Below, piece after piece: positions 46,397 to 60,324 of a DNA stretch of 64,000 nucleotides (position 1 is its first letter; each line of letters opens with the position of its first letter). Source of the DNA: Paragonimus westermani (taxonomy: Eukaryota > Platyhelminthes > Trematoda > Plagiorchiida > Troglotrematidae); NCBI GenBank assembly GCA_008508345.1, contig QNGE01001280.1:80763-144762 (forward strand), written 5' to 3'. The notes under the pieces were generated by a model. That model made no database searches. It was given only the letters and a program-made list of their open reading frames with translations, and was not told where the DNA came from. The translations under genes were made by a program, and so were the position numbers.

Positions 46397-46645
46397 AGGC
46401 GCGTCCCAATTGGTACCGCTTTACCGTGAAGTTCTGTTCCATGGTTTAATGTAAAGCATTCCACAAGCACTCCATCTGCTGTGACGATCACGGAATCAGA
46501 TGACGACAACCCCTTCCCGACAACCACCGTAGACTCGGAGAAATTATATCCTATCCGATCTGACGTTGTTTGTTCAGCGCTACCGGCTTATCTAGTGTAA
46601 TCAGTTGAGTGTCAACCCAACGTTCTGTTATGGTATTTGTTGCCA
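46397..46645 (-). pseudogene. Possible exon with a frameshift, unknown family
   Basis: On the minus strand an acceptor-like TCGTTTTGCAG precedes 46645 and a donor-like GTGAGC follows 46397. Inside, one frame reads NTITERWVDTQLITLDKPVA and another, one base off, reads SESTVVVGKGLSSSDSVIVT then ADGVLVECFTLNHG. Both look coding, but they are not in the same frame, so it is either a pseudogene, an assembly error, or two unrelated frames. I do not recognise the family. Confidence 0.25.
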
Positions 46646-46884
46646 CTGCAAAACGATATTTTTGCGGACAGCCGTTCTTCCCCGTGCCTCAAGGGCCTAA
46701 GTGTACAGCAAGAAAATGCCTATAACTCAAGAGATCATGCATATATGAACCGTATTTTAAAGTATGTAGGACATAATTTAAATCTTCCGATTTAGGTGTC
46801 CACGGAACAAACTACTGAGTGGCGGAATCTGCTACGAGACACGGAAAATCATGTAAAACTGAGTTGACTGAACTTTCCTTCTCA

Positions 46885-47030
46885 GAATCCAGTTGTCGAA
46901 GTCAAAGACAGAATAACGAATAGCTCCTCTTCAGCTGCGGTAGAAACTTCTTCTTCCACTGGCTAGTCTACTCCAAATGAGAGCCCATCTGTTTTCAAAG
47001 AACTTATCCGGTTGAAGTCCAGCAAGGTCA
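46885..47030 (+). CDS. Possible short exon, unknown
   Basis: A strong acceptor-like CTTTCCTTCTCAG ends near 46883. The following frame reads NPVVEVKDRITNSSSSAAVE and, after one stop, STPNESPSVFKELIRLKSSK, with a GT near 47027. The internal stop argues against a working exon. No family is recognised. Confidence 0.18.
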
Positions 47031-47034
47031 GCTA

Positions 47035-50000
47035 GTGTAACGGCTTGCCATCAGTCGTCATTAAAACATACTTTGGATTTTTGTAACAACCTCTAACTGT
47101 GTGATTTACTCAGTGACTACACAATGCAAAATTGCTGACTATCACAGAACAGCTCGCACCATATCGATTCTTAGGAATGGAGCCGAATTTTCGTGGATAC
47201 TTTGAACGTCCGCAGTGTTGATTTTATTAAAAAGATGCTCGTGGATCGAATGGAAACTTAAAGGAACATCACTTCATTTTGACTGTCTTCGTTCACATTC
47301 AACCGTTGACGCTTCGTTTGCTTGTCTGTTTCACTCTGTCACATCTTAATGGTAAATCAAGAGTATATGTCACTTAGGCTACAGCGGCGCACTGGAACAG
47401 TCGTTAGAAAGACTACTTCACACCATCAGATTCTGGAATTTTAAACTTAGCTATCAGACCTCTGCCGACTTATTTCACTCACTCCGGTAGTCAAGCCTCA
47501 TCGTCATTCACCAAGGACTCTGTTATTCTACTGGGATGCAATCCTGTCTCCTTTATTTTCACTTTATATTACGTGTGCCACTTCACGATCACTCTTTTGT
47601 GATCAAATAGACAGATGGTGTGGTGTTAGACATCAATCACCTAACTTCATTTTCATCCTACTTCCTGATGGATGGTTTATCCGGAAGTTGAGGTGAGTCA
47701 GAAACCCGTATTTTGTATCTTAAGACATTCACATTTGCTAACAAACTGTTTCTGGTCGTGAAGGAACACTAATGTGAAGAGTTTTCTAACGCCTCTTCAT
47801 CCGTTCATGTAAACAGCGGAATACTATCTCAACTTTTCTCACTCCGTGTTATTCAGGATTTCATTGAATTTGAAAACACTGGTTTCCTGTTCCACGCTTA
47901 AATTCTGTCGCCATTTGATCAACTGATTTATCAAGATCCCTGTACTGCCCTAGTGAATGTAATGTTTGCCAGTCACTCTCTTATTGTGTTATCAGGCGCC
48001 ATTCAAATTTTGGCAAGATCCTCAAAATATCTACCTTATTATATTGGCTTTTCCCATGAGTAGTTCGTTGATTTTATTAATTCTTTTCATTCCGTATTAT
48101 TTTCACGAAGAATTCTGTGATAAATCTCACTACCATATTTTGCTCTTTCTAAGTGTACTTCTACAGCTTCCAGTAGATCCAGGTAAAAACACCTTGCTGC
48201 ACGGGTCCCGACTTACAATTCCTTACTGTCCTAGTCAGCTCGATTTCCACACAAACGCAGTCTTATTAATCATGGATTAATTGCAAATTTAAATCAACAT
48301 TTCGTCATAATTGTTACTGACTGGTCACTAGCCCTTCAATGAGGTTCAAGGTTGGCTGCGCTTGACTCTCTCCATCACTTTTGTCCCGCTAATTGGATTT
48401 GATTTGATAAACCTAACAGTGTGCGGTCAGAATTATTAAATTTACAGCGAAATCGGTTGTGCCTCGAAAAATCTAGCAAAATAACGGAAGACATCTCCTT
48501 TTACACATTTATCAGTGGGTATGCAGAGCTTGGGTAACCAAAGATTTTCCAGCTTTAGAATACTGAGCTCGAATTCCGGGACAGTCACATGTGAGAAACA
48601 GCGCGTTAAGTCTACTTGTTCACCTATCCGAACAGCATAATTACGATTTATCCCAGTGTACGTTTTGGATAGGAACAATCGAACTACCAGCGGATGCAAA
48701 CGGAGCACCTGCACCTATTTGAACGAACCTGGCAAGGTGGCTCAGGATAGGTGGATGTAGGAATCTGTGATGCTTAGAATTAGGGACTTCGAATGGCCCT
48801 AGAAATCGTACTTGAATTGAAACCTCCCACGCAAGTAATAAGGCGAAGACCTGGTACTGGCAGCAGTGAGAAATTCTTATTCGTGGATTGAGACACCGAA
48901 TTTATTGATGTACAGCAGTATTATAGAAATCACAGCCTGTCATTGGCTGATCTCATTAGCACATGTGACGTCATAAACTGTATGTTAATTGGTGGAATAC
49001 GGAACAGATGAATTGACGAATAACGGCAGGCACAACACTAACACCGTTCGTCCAATCCTGATGTTGTATCATTAACGCGATATTTGGATTGGCCGTTTGT
49101 CAGATCTTCTGTTGTATCAGGGTTTGGATAATCGGTGGATCGAGATTTCCATAACAGAATCCTACCGTCCGTTCAGTCGCTTAACTGACAAGATGCTCAT
49201 TTTACCCGATGGCCTGGTGCAAATGGCCACTTGGGTGTTAAACCATGGAAGTGGCCAGACTGGTTGACTCGGTGTGCTGGCCAAGGTCAACATCGGTGTC
49301 CGTCGGTCTCACTCAGTGTGGAACCCGAAAGCACGACTGTTGTGTTTCGTAAACCAGTGTATGCATCAGACCAGCTGAACCGAATGATGCCATCAAATCC
49401 GTGCATGTGAAAGTCGTCACCCCAGTTCACCTTCGAGTGGGCTCGAGTAGACTTAATAGGAACCAGGCAAAGCATGTTTTGGTGCAGGACTTGCGACTGA
49501 GTGAAAGATGTCAGCAAAACGGAATTAAGTCGGATTGACTTTCCGTCAGTCAAATAAGTTTACAGGCTCACCGTAGTTTTATCGACAGACAGAAAACTCT
49601 CGAAAATACTAAAATAAACGAGTCATTTTCAAACCGAATCCCTTCAACACCTAAGACTAGTGTAATCTCACTATCTTGTAAGTACCAGAGAAAGGTCATT
49701 GCTCATATTACAGAGATTCACCTCCTAATGCGATATACCTGTCATGAATTTAAGAATTGGGTTAGAAACAAAATGATGGTTTTGAATTGATAGCGGCTGT
49801 AACATCTTCGGGTCATTTTTACCTTGTATTCGTGTACGAGTTTAGATTCGCTTTTCGGCTCTCAACGTTTTCAGCTGTAACACCGATTTAAACTTTGGAT
49901 GTGCTCGGGTCCGATGTTGTTTGGTGACGGACAGACTTGGTTGGTCATATCCCGCAGACTGCCATTATTTTCTTAATCATCCTGCATAATTTTCTTATTC

Positions 50001-52850
50001 TCCTTAGATGTATTCAGTTTAATTTACACTCTCCTTAATAGCATTGGACATTTGACCGTTATTTAGAGCTGTGTTTGAGAAATGTGGCGCATCATACTGG
50101 TTATGAGCTAATTCGGTGTGTTTGATATCATTGGACTCAGTTAGCCGCTTGTTTGCTATCGGCAGCGACCTATGGTTAGTTACTGTGCATTTAAGAGGAA
50201 TCCATCTCGCTTAACAGACGTATGCGATACCGCAGTTATATGCACCCGTTTAATTGTATCAAAGCTGTCGACCTCACAGACTGACGCACCAGCCGGAATA
50301 ATTTGACAGAATCCACCTTCATCCGTTTGACCGACTTGACATCCAATGTTTGGTTAGTCAACATAAAAAGAAAACTACAGACTGGCTGAGCTGTTGAATG
50401 TGCGCTTATAAAATTGATTACTTTCGATTATTGGGGAACACTGGGAGACTTTGGTTCATAAAGTTAGGCCACTGATCACAACTCTTGCTTTTCCGTAGGT
50501 TCTTCGAAACAGGTTGACTGAACTGTGTTGATGTATGAGGGTTATTTTGCACTCATCACCTGTGCGCTTTCTAACTGTCAGGACTTCTTCAGAAGGGTGT
50601 CCATTCTTGGTTCAGTCTAATTCCTCATGGTCGTGAAAGGTGTTCTTCTCATTGATTCATTTCTATTTTTAATGTTTCTAGATGGCGTTAAGATTTACCT
50701 ACTATAGAGTGTATTTTGCAAACTGGGTTGAACGCCCTGTTCAAATGACCCTGACAGAATAGACTTGAATTCAACGCTGAGATGCGTTGGGTTATGTGCA
50801 ACTGAAACTTGCCTAATGTTATTTACCACCAAATGACTTCACCCTTCAGTCGGTACTCGCAGAGAAGAAACGAAGGTCCTTGCTTTCTCATTTCGTGTCT
50901 AGATCTCTCAGCGTCAACTTAAATGAGCAAGTGACCGGTAAAGCTTTGGTGCTACCCAGGCTGGTTTGTAGACAATTTAGTCTATCCTAACTCAAGCGTT
51001 TCTACGATAGCCTCATCCGACTTCACCTGGAAAATGGTGCTGTAACTTGGTATTCCCCCAATCAGAGGGATAAATTATTCTTGTGAAATGTTCACCGATG
51101 TGTCGTTAACGCGATAGGTATGTTCTTAAAAAGACACTGCAAAGTAACTCTTAGGAAGTTACATATCTGTCTTTTATGGTTTTATCGACTTAGAAGCAAA
51201 TGGGTGTCCACCGAAACTCGTACTCTCTGGAACTAGCGCTTATGATTTACTGGTGTGTATCCGCAGTTGTGATATTCGGCATGTTGCATAGCACTGAATA
51301 ATCATTCGGTCTGATATGTCGCGTCGAATTTTATGGCAGACACCGTGGTTTTGCTGTGGCTGTATTCGTGATCAAGGGCTATGCCAAACAAAGAGTAGAG
51401 TGGCACAGATACTAACTTTGTCAACAGAGCTGGAATTGCTTATCACACCGAACGTCGGCTGTCAGTCTGTGTCGAAATTGGTTTGCATATACACGAAGAC
51501 ATTTCAACGGAATCATTCGACAATCATCCCAGTGGTTTCGCTCCTATACATTCTCTACGTGATTAGTTATGTTCGTCGGTGTGGTCTGCGAGAGCGGTAC
51601 GTTTCATAGTGAGTTTCTCACAGCATGAAATCCTGATAGTTTAGAGCCGTCAGTAAGTCAGTCTAAGACTGTTTGATACCCCACAAGCATCTGTTGTCTC
51701 TCCCCGTACAGCTGAGGCCAACACATGGTCATTTGAAACGGCCATCCTCACCTTCACGGATTTGAAAAGATGGAGGAGAATGTAAGCACTTTGCAGTATT
51801 TGACGTTAGTTATATCTGATCTGACTAAAGCACGTATTTCTGATTTGTCACTAGTTAGCAGTGCCCAACGAATTGCCATCTGACTGAAAGCTGTTATCTG
51901 CATCAAACCCCCTAGCGCCTTAGTACATCAAAAATGTTTGTACAACAGCTATGCGTGCTGTGGTTTATGCCTAGTACGTGGGCGTCACCTATTTTCAAGG
52001 AAAAGTTAATTCATGGTTGAGAACTGAGAACTAGTTGTGAGGTTTCTAGGCTCACCCAGAATACGGATGTCACAGTTCGAGTAGTCACTCATAGGCACGT
52101 TTTGCATACTCACCCTTGATAAAATACAGTTCGTTTGTTTTGTTGTGGATCAAAGACTAGTTGGCTTACATATGAGCGACGATATTGCGAATGACATGCA
52201 ACTAGCTACAGCACGACATACTGTAATCAATAAGCACGCGGAAAAGTACTCAAATTACCAAAAATCTCACCTTCCAATATACCGCAGATTCCGAAAACTG
52301 AAACGGTCTTACATGGCATTTCGAATGACAAACGGTATATTGATTTTTGAACCTTTCATTATCAATTTACATTTTGTGCCACTAGACTTTCTGTGCAACA
52401 CGTTTTGAATTTGTTCCCTCAGTTCTAATATTTTTTGCCTAGCTTTTCCGTACCCTACAGAACCTATTGATCAACTGTGAGTGATAGTGATCATTAGATA
52501 ATTTTCCGTCCCTTCGATAAGAATCACAGTCATAACCGCTCTATTCACAAATCCTACGGCAACTATCAATGAAGCTGGTATATCGCCACGAGTGGACTAT
52601 GTAACTGTCGTGCCTTGAAAGTAGAAGACAGGCACGGTTAAGCAATAGTATTGATCCGGAACAGCCTATGGATTGGTGAGATCCCCTTCAGGCAACCATC
52701 ACGTGTAGGAATGCTAATTGAAGAGCGGGCAGTTGCAAGCACGTATTACAACGATTGATCAATAACTTGTGAGAGTAACTTACCAACGTTGAAAATACGG
52801 CGATAGGTCTCACTTCCCCGGAAGAGGAAATGCTGTCCACTTTTTAATGT
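47035..52850. other. Long stretch without a supportable gene
   Basis: Open frames at 47966-48280, 48442-48714 (-), 49287-49553 (-), 51316-51609 and 52145-52408 lack recognised motifs and consistent splice borders. No copy of the hammerhead repeat or of a PLE is evident. Confidence 0.45.
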
Positions 52851-52869
52851 GATAAAAGAGTGGCATAGA

Positions 52870-54480
52870 TGAATTGGGCAACCTTCAGTTGGCAGGAAGA
52901 AGTTGAAAATTACCCAAGGCATCGGCTTTCATACGCTTCACATATTTGGATAACAGTTTGTCCAAACCGAAAGCGTTATTTTTCATGCTGTACAGGGTGC
53001 GCGAAACTCCTTCAGCGATTCGGTCCACCACGGACCAGTCCGGATGCAGAACCGTAAGCGATAGTCGCTGGTCACTGTGCGGATGAACTGATAACACCCC
53101 GGACCAGTACTCGTTGGAATTTTCCCGGGGGCAATTCTCCAGTTTCCAAAAAGAACTGCAACATCAGCATCTTTGTATTGCCGGTGGCGCAGAATTTGGA
53201 AAGCAACACACTTAACTTTCCGTATGTGCTTCCTGGTCGTGTAGGTTTCTGCAGCGACACGGACAAGCCGTCTACTAAACAGTCACCAGGTTTCCAGAAA
53301 GCTTATGAGGCGTGCATGCTAAACATTGACTTGGCCTGTACCATTGTAAAAATGCCCCCAAGAAGACTGCGGGCAACTGCTAACAACTAACACCTATATA
53401 TAAAAGCCTTGCTATTGGACCCCAGCTGGGTTATTGCTGTTTGGGCAAACAGAAAAACCACTCGCAACGTTTAGGAGCTTGGAACTCACTACCTGACATC
53501 GTGTTTGTCTGAGGCAGAGGTAAGATTGGCAACGGGGGCAGTATGTTCCTGCCAACTCAAAGCACATGGACGCGTCCTGATGCTCTGTAGACCAAGTCCA
53601 GGAAAATGTAACAAGGGCCTGTGATAAAGCCGAGTGGAGCAAGATGGAGCCAGGTTATCGGCAAGTCTGACAAGAGAAGCCAATTCTCAACGAGACCAAT
53701 TTGATTCGGTAGCTTTCATGCATCCAAGCTTCTTACGATTGCATTCGACAGGGTGCACTTGCATACTGCGTTGTGGTTGGTGGTCAGATTTACGCAGTCA
53801 CAATAATGTCCATGCACACTTACAATGTTGTTTTACATGTACTGCACACGACTCTAAAAGTCTGCTGAATCGCCTGGACAAAGTATCTTAGAACGTAAAC
53901 GGTTGGCTTTGAGATGACAATTCTTTTTAAAAACTGAGTACAGAAACGTGTAGACCCGTCAGGCGCCAAGCGTTTGTAGCAACGATACCTTCTGTATTGA
54001 GTTGTCCTCCATGAAAATAGAAGCAGTCTGCGTCAAGCTCGCGCATAAAAGATGATATAAAGTTCCAGTAGGCAGAAATCGGAGACCACGTTAGTGGGTA
54101 TTCGTGGTAGAAAAATGGATTTAATTGACGAGAAGTAAATCCTTCCGTTAAAGTTGTGGCTAGGAGCAGCGTGAAGGACCGATTTAATAGCTGCTTTGTG
54201 CGGATGGGTCCCGCACTAATCAGCCTTGTCAGTCCAGACAGCCTGGCTTTAAAATTCATCCATTATGTTGATGTCCTGCTTCGTCGTTACCAACCGTCAT
54301 AACATCGGGTTTGAGGAACGAGCTTGGTCGTGCAACTTGTAGCTCTTCGTAGGCAATATAGTCAAAAATGATTAGGCTTTCAGCTGGGTTCTCTGTAACG
54401 CGCTTGTGCCGAGCACAACGCACGTTGATTGTCATCCTGCACGAATGAAGTATACGATGAGGCTTTCTGGTCGATCAGAG
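52870..54480 (-). pseudogene. Possibly decayed protein-coding region, unknown family
   Basis: Successive minus-strand frames look protein-like: 54259-53927 (ELDADCFYFHGGQLNTEGIV), 53683-53489, 53266-53072 (TYGKLSVLLSKFCATGN) and 53097-52885 (VVDRIAEGVSRTLYSMKNN). They shift frame and contain stops. I cannot name the family; a transposon or other retro-inserted gene is possible. Chance open frames are not excluded. Confidence 0.25.
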
Positions 54481-54954
54481 AATCGAGTAGCCTCGTCGGT
54501 CACCTCACGACTTCCGGATCTTGGACCGTAGAGATCCGCATCGAAGCTGAATTGAGTGGAAATCCCTGGAAAAATGCAATCCGCATAGAGCTGTCAGAGA
54601 CCAGATAATGCAGAATAAGTCACTTTCCGAAAAACGAGACCGGTCAGCGTACGTTCAGTGACCATATGTCTCTGGATAGCAGTGATCGGACGACAGTACT
54701 TCAGAATCATTTGTGAATCGGCCGGAACGACATGACTGCAGTCATTTAGTAGTGTCCTGAATTCTTAGATGTCTAATAACCGTCAAACTGGGGAATCATT
54801 CGCCACTCGAACACCACTGTCTGACATATTTTCCAACCAAGTGATTTGAATATTGCAATCTATAAAAGTGCTTCTAATCCGAAATAGAAGAGAAATACAA
54901 CTATGTTTACATCTAAAAGCCTTCTGCTTCTACCGAATCCAGGTTTACACTTGG

Positions 54955-55265
54955 CTCTAGTTCTTCTCTCGATGGGAGTCACAGTTACTGTCTAGAACAA
55001 TCGGATAACCTGATCAGTACTCACAAACGGAAGTTGTTGAGCGTTTTTCGTGTGATAATTCGTTCGTGCTTAGTGTAAGGTCGGTGGCGCAGTGGTCAAC
55101 ACGGTTTCCTCATGAAAGTGTGGCTGGAGTTCTAACCCCAACCGGCTGACTAGCTCTAACAGGGACGAAACTCAAGCCCAGTGTTTCTTTTCGAGAGAGG
55201 CTGGCTGGAAAGTCCATCTGAATGCGGCGACTGTGAGTAAACAGGAGTGGTGTTCAGCTTTAAGT
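54955..55265 (+). mobile_element. tRNA-hammerhead repeat, plus copy with ribozyme deletion
   Basis: The left segment is decayed (CTCGATGGGAGTCACAGTTAC), but the promoter is good: GTCGGTGGCGCAGTGGTCAA at 55080-55099 and GGCTGGAGTTCTAACCCC as box B. The first stem I strand has been deleted and the core reads CTGACTA, so the ribozyme is dead. The tail TCGAGAGAGGCTGGCTGGAA is well kept. Confidence 0.78.
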
Positions 55266-55269
55266 ATTG

Positions 55270-58200
55270 TTACTTATAAAAATTTAGAACAGTTGGTTAT
55301 CTTTATGAATTTGAGCGTAGCAGTGTGAAGATGAACACTGACTGATACTTGTCTCATGTTGCCTCTTCTTCAGTGCCACAAGTCAACAATCTGGATTACA
55401 TATAAAAGGAATGAGTTAATGGGAAAAGACAGGAAATGGGTAGCAGAATAACAAACTGTCGGAAGAAAGTGTATTAAGCTAGTGTGACGTTCGTTGACAT
55501 GTTTTTTGCCTTCTCTCCAATTAACCAACGTTTGCTTATCAGTCACAGCACACTTGACTCGGTGAGCTGACTACAGTGTTCATTATTACGACGCTAGGTG
55601 TCTGTTGTCTATTTTCCTCGGACTAACTACCTTGAATATACGTTTATTCCCATTCATCACTGCACTCGCCCGGCGATATTCATTAAAAAATCCTGACGAA
55701 TTGAACAAGACAGTTTTTCGACTTTGATAGACCTCGGGTGTATAAATCCCTGTAGAACACTTGTATCGGGTTGTAAGCCTGGCGACCGCTTACAGCTATC
55801 AAGTTTACGGTTGTCTAAGAGTTACACATGATTACTTCTGTGCCCATGACATTTCATACTCTTAATAACCGTATGAAGAGTGGATTAGTGTGACATAACA
55901 AGAACTCAAATGTCGAATCGTTAAGATTTTGATAACATGCAATCACTCTGTGTGGCAACGAACGAGGTAGGACTTCTGCGTGAAACACAGGATGAAGGAA
56001 GTGGTTTGGAGCATCACACCATGTACCCAATTTCGTGAATCTTCCTCCATCCCAAAACTCTAGCGCTTATCGGTTCTGCTGATCCAAATTACGCTGCATT
56101 TACACAAAAATTGATAAATTCAGTGTGAATTAGTGTCAACAGGTCTCTGTCCCTTGAACGGTCAAGGACTACGATATGAAATTCGTGTAATCAATGCTAC
56201 AAGGCGTTCTGTAACTCGAAGCAAAGTAAATTCAGGCTTTCTTTTGATTAACAGTGAGGAGTCTGGCAACCGTGTCCGTCGATAGAGCACATCGGACATT
56301 CATTATCACGCATCGTAATTGTGAGAAATGAAATCTTATTAGGTAACCAAAATACTGAGCTATATGCTGAACGTGGTCGAACGGAATTATAGTTAATACT
56401 TGTTCACAGGGGAGACATGTGTAATTAGTAGGCTGGCACGAAACTAACAGCGTTTCTCACTCGGACCGATATTTGCATCTTTTCCCTCATCACCCTACTT
56501 CAGTGCATATATTCCCTGCTGTTATTTTCTGCTACTGAGGAGACCACAATAGGTGCTAACCCCTACCAATTTTCGTCTTCTTACTGGTGTGCTCAAATCC
56601 ATAGAAGTGTTTGTAGTCAAAAATGCACTGAACTTCATCTTCAACAAGCTTTCGTTCCAAGCAGTTTACTGCTTGCCTGCAGTCTGACTATTGAAGATCC
56701 TGCAACATGTTAACCAGTATGTTTATTCACACAGATTAGTAGACACTGGTTACCCGAACATATTCTAGCAAGAAGGTATAGTTAATTTTTATTCAATCTC
56801 ATTAAGACTAGCCGCAGTTCGTATTGGTTGCACTAAGTATGCTGAAAAACGAGGGCTTTATCAGACACTGTTCACTGTGTTGCAAGTTACTAGAAGAAAT
56901 CACTAGACGTCCAGTCAGTGGCCTATAACGCGTTTTAGAAATGTTTTACTCATCTTCTGAATAAAAGTTGGAACTGTTACTTGCTACTCTGGAGATTGGT
57001 TAGCACCCACACCGTCGAATCAAAGTGAGATGAATGGTTTACATGTAACCGGAATAGTAACATCTGAAAAGTCATGTTTACCTATTGGCTGCAAAAAATG
57101 TTTGTAATGATAAATACAACCAATAATTGTCTCCAAAAAGAACACAACTCTGGTACACTCGGCAAAATCAGTTACCTGTGACACTTGTTCATCTACAGCG
57201 GTTTACATCGAATGGAGAGATCGAGCAAAATTACTAATATCGCGCAGTGAATCAGAGCATGGGAAACAGTCAGAAAATCGACTGTCATTATTTGATCAAC
57301 AATCAGTACTTCAGTCCGCAAACAAACGGTAAGTTACTTAATCAAGTCAAACAGCCAGTCGATCAGTGAAGATGGATGTAACGAATGTTCAGTAGCTTTG
57401 AGCGTTGTTTGCAAACATACATGTTTCGCGTTGTAGCAGATTTTCATTGGAGCTCAGTCTTTACGTTTAGTTTGCAGATGAGCCACACAACAGCGACGAA
57501 CATACTTTCCGTAGTTGCCTACCAGGTCAGTGTATCAGTTGCCAAAAAAGCCCCGCCCGTTGTCACACACCTGTAGGCCTGCACAAGTTCCGCTCACTTC
57601 CCTTGCTGTAGGCGGTCGTTTTGACCACAGTAATGTGATATACTATACCCGTCATAATTAAAGTCTAGACATAACACCAGTCAGAGAGGTCAGTAGGCGC
57701 TCCGATTTGACTAATTCCCATCATGGGCTAAAACGCCCGAAACAGATTACAAGCGGTGCAGGAATTCACCTGTTATGGGTTTGTAACCCAGTCAGTGTAT
57801 TAGCAAATAAAACGAAACATTCACAAATGACGTTGAAAGAGTACTTTACTGACCGTCAAGACTAAGGCATTAAGTAGCACTACCTCAAGCGTTGCATATT
57901 CACACATGGCAACAAGCTTTGGATGTTACTTATACTTCAGGAACACCACAAAAACGCCTTCATATTCTCTGCCCTAGACGACTGTTTGAAACTAGTTAGC
58001 AGTTCTTCACAAAAATATTTTCGAAAACGTATATTTCCACAGTCTGTCCACCTTAGTCCAAAAGAGTCGTCTGAATCATTTGGACAACACAAACCAAGTA
58101 GGTAACTGTCGACCACCTAGGCATATATTGTATGGTGGGTACATCACAGAATAAAAAGTTCTGAAAGATCTGTTCTGCTCAACATAGAACGATTTTTATT

Positions 58201-59655
58201 TTGAAGAGAGAGCAAATATTGTTGTTCCGAAAATGTGCTATTAGACAAACGGACTAAGTGGATCACAGATACACTGTTTCGAAAAAAACGGCCTCTGCCA
58301 TGGTCAGTTATGTCAAACTTGTAGCAATGGGCTAGGCATAGGTATCACGAAGAGATGAAGACCAAAGAAACTTAAGAAGAGTTGAGAGAATACCAGCTTC
58401 GTTAATGTGGCTGTACATGATGACGTCATAGTACTAATTCACTTAGATTGTCATGCCACGTGATGTTTGTTGTAGTGGACCTCTGGCAAAATATCATTCT
58501 AGCATCAGAGTATTGAGTCATAATCTCTCTGGTAGATGCTGCTTTGAAAATGATAATCTGTAACATATATGTATGTTTGAGTTCATGTTAAGCAGTCTAA
58601 AGTTTCAAAGTGCCTACCCTTGAAAATCACATTAAACATGGGTCATCCAGTTGTTTGTTGAAACCAAAGCTGTATTCTAAAAGTGTTCTATGCAGTCAGT
58701 GTGCTGGGAAACTGCTTCACCTACATGCTGTCTGGCGATTTGAAGTTTTACACCTCCCAAACCTGATCAGTCTGCTGATGCTGTGGAAAATGCTACGTCA
58801 AGTGCCACTTTACGACGATATTCTCATATGCTGCAAGTTTATCTTTTCTCCGTTCACTGCAACGTTGGATTCCACGTTTTGCACTGGCATGCGCTGTCAC
58901 AAAACTGGGAACGAGTACACAGCTAAGCGTTACGAAAAAAAATATCTCAAGAAGGCGATTTATTACTCGAGATTAATCGATCACTTCTCAAGTGATAAAA
59001 ATTCTCATTGAAGCATCTGCAAAAATTATGAATTCAAGGACTGTGACCGAATGTGAATGACGTTCAATTTGAGATTTAAAACTTCTGTATGATCTAGAAT
59101 TTAATCCAGAATACTGACCCGAAGAGGTGTTCACTGAGCATATGAAGTTAGATAAGAAATTCAATGAGGAGCGTGTTGGGTCAGTCTGGTTAGTACATGA
59201 GGTTTGACCATTCAATAATGTCAGAATTCAGATCAGCTTCTCACTTTACGGAATGCGTTATGAGACCGATCTATCATTTAGTGTTGGTTAGAAAGAACCT
59301 AATTCGCTTTTCGTGCAGTGGTATCGGACATTAGCATCAGTTCGTGGTTTTATATGATCCGTTTTCAGAAAATGGTGGTGTAATTCTAAACGTGATTGAT
59401 GTGGACCAGGAACCTGAGTGAAAGTAGCACCGCAATCAAAACATACAACCAATCATACTGCGACAAAGATCGACAATCAACAAGTTATATACAACGAAGT
59501 CCATATACTCCCCCCGTTGCTATCATTACTTAGTTCTTTGTATTCCCTGTTTACCGTACCTTCTGGTCGTCTTTCGAGCGTGGCCGTGTTATCCATCAGA
59601 AGAATGAGTGGTCTTCCAGGATATCTTCCTATCCATTATTGGGATTTCTTGACAT
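55270..59655. other. No supportable gene
   Basis: A 133-codon plus frame at 58610-59011 is the longest and has no recognised motif. At 57729-57746 GGGC/GCCC closes a hairpin followed by GAAAC, which recalls a hammerhead half, but the CTGANGA core is absent. Confidence 0.45.
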
Positions 59656-59659
59656 GAAT

Positions 59660-59990
59660 AAAAGAAAACGTATTTTGAATATAGATGAGACCCAACTGTG
59701 AAAAGTCAGGGCTTCGGCTGGATTCGAACCAGCGACAGACACAGCATGCCTCAACGCGGCAAGCGCTCTACCAGCTGAGCTACGAAGCCACACCGGGAGC
59801 TCGGAAATTTCACATTTGGACTCTGTCACCCACCCGTCCCGCTGTCTCATATGGAATCCACCAAATGATTCAGGGGATCGACTGCCCCGGCAGGATTTCT
59901 CAAACAGTTCACGCTGGAATCCACCAACGCCACTGCTGAATAGTGTTAGACTGAAGATCGATGATCGCATACAGTTCACTGCAGGTTCAA
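59660..59990 (-). mobile_element. tRNA-derived SINE, family 2
   Basis: The tRNA-like head is at 59789-59710, and on the minus strand it is followed by CCTGACTTTTCACAGTTGGG and TCTCATCTATATTC. Upstream sequence (59790-59990) including AATTTCACATTTGG is shared with the copy at 13550-13628. The open frame that runs through it (59629-59979 minus) simply reads through the repeat and is not a gene. Confidence 0.75.
59710..59789 (-). repeat. tRNA-like head with long variable region
   Basis: On the minus strand the acceptor stem GGCTTCG/CGAAGCC (7 of 7), D stem GCTC/GAGC and T stem GCTGG/CCAGC with loop TTCGAAT are all perfect, and boxes A and B are canonical. Between the D and T arms there are about 31 bases. 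They fold as GCTTGCC/GGCATGC with a T-T mismatch around loop GCGTTGA, which lacks T33. This is not a normal anticodon arm, so a SINE head or tRNA pseudogene is more likely than a working tRNA. Confidence 0.65.
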
Positions 59991-59999
59991 CATTCCTAC

Positions 60000-60290
60000 A
60001 AAACTTTCAGCGGGCTCCTACCGAAAAGAGGCTCTAGACGCCAGTTTCGCTCATGTTCGATCTGGATAGTGTTGCTTGTCCTTGTCAGGATCAAGAGTTG
60101 TGTTTCGGTCAAGTCTTTATTTGTCGACCGTGATAATCTCTTCACACTGACCAAATACTAGGCGCAACCGAATCGTTACATATGAACTTCCAACGACATT
60201 CACAGGCAGCGTGTGTTCATCCTACCCGGTCAACTCTAGAGGAAGCTCTGTAACTATTCTGTCAATTCCAAACGAGGACCAAACTGTAGC
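60000..60290 (-). repeat. Decayed tRNA-hammerhead repeat, minus
   Basis: TCTAGACGCCAGTTTCGCTC, CACTGACCAAATACTAGGCGC, and GGTCAACTCTAGAGGAAGCTC with CTGTCAATTCCAAACGAGGA follow the unit order on the minus strand. The ribozyme core is lost. It adjoins the SINE at 59660-59990. Confidence 0.55.
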
Positions 60291-60324
60291 AAACAGCTGA
60301 TCCACAAAACACGTTCTTTGTTTT

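Noticed and set aside
47966..48280. 104-codon hydrophobic plus frame as a membrane protein
   Set aside because: There are no splice borders, no recognised family and no supporting context; AT-rich DNA easily gives hydrophobic frames.
57716..57750. GGGC-TAAAAC-GCCC-GAAAC looks like stem II and second half of a hammerhead
   Set aside because: The required CTGANGA is replaced by CATCAT and no stem I partner is visible, so it is at best a decayed remnant.
59629..59979. 116-codon minus open frame
   Set aside because: It reads straight through a tRNA-derived repeat whose relative at 13.5 kb is also open by chance; it is not a gene.
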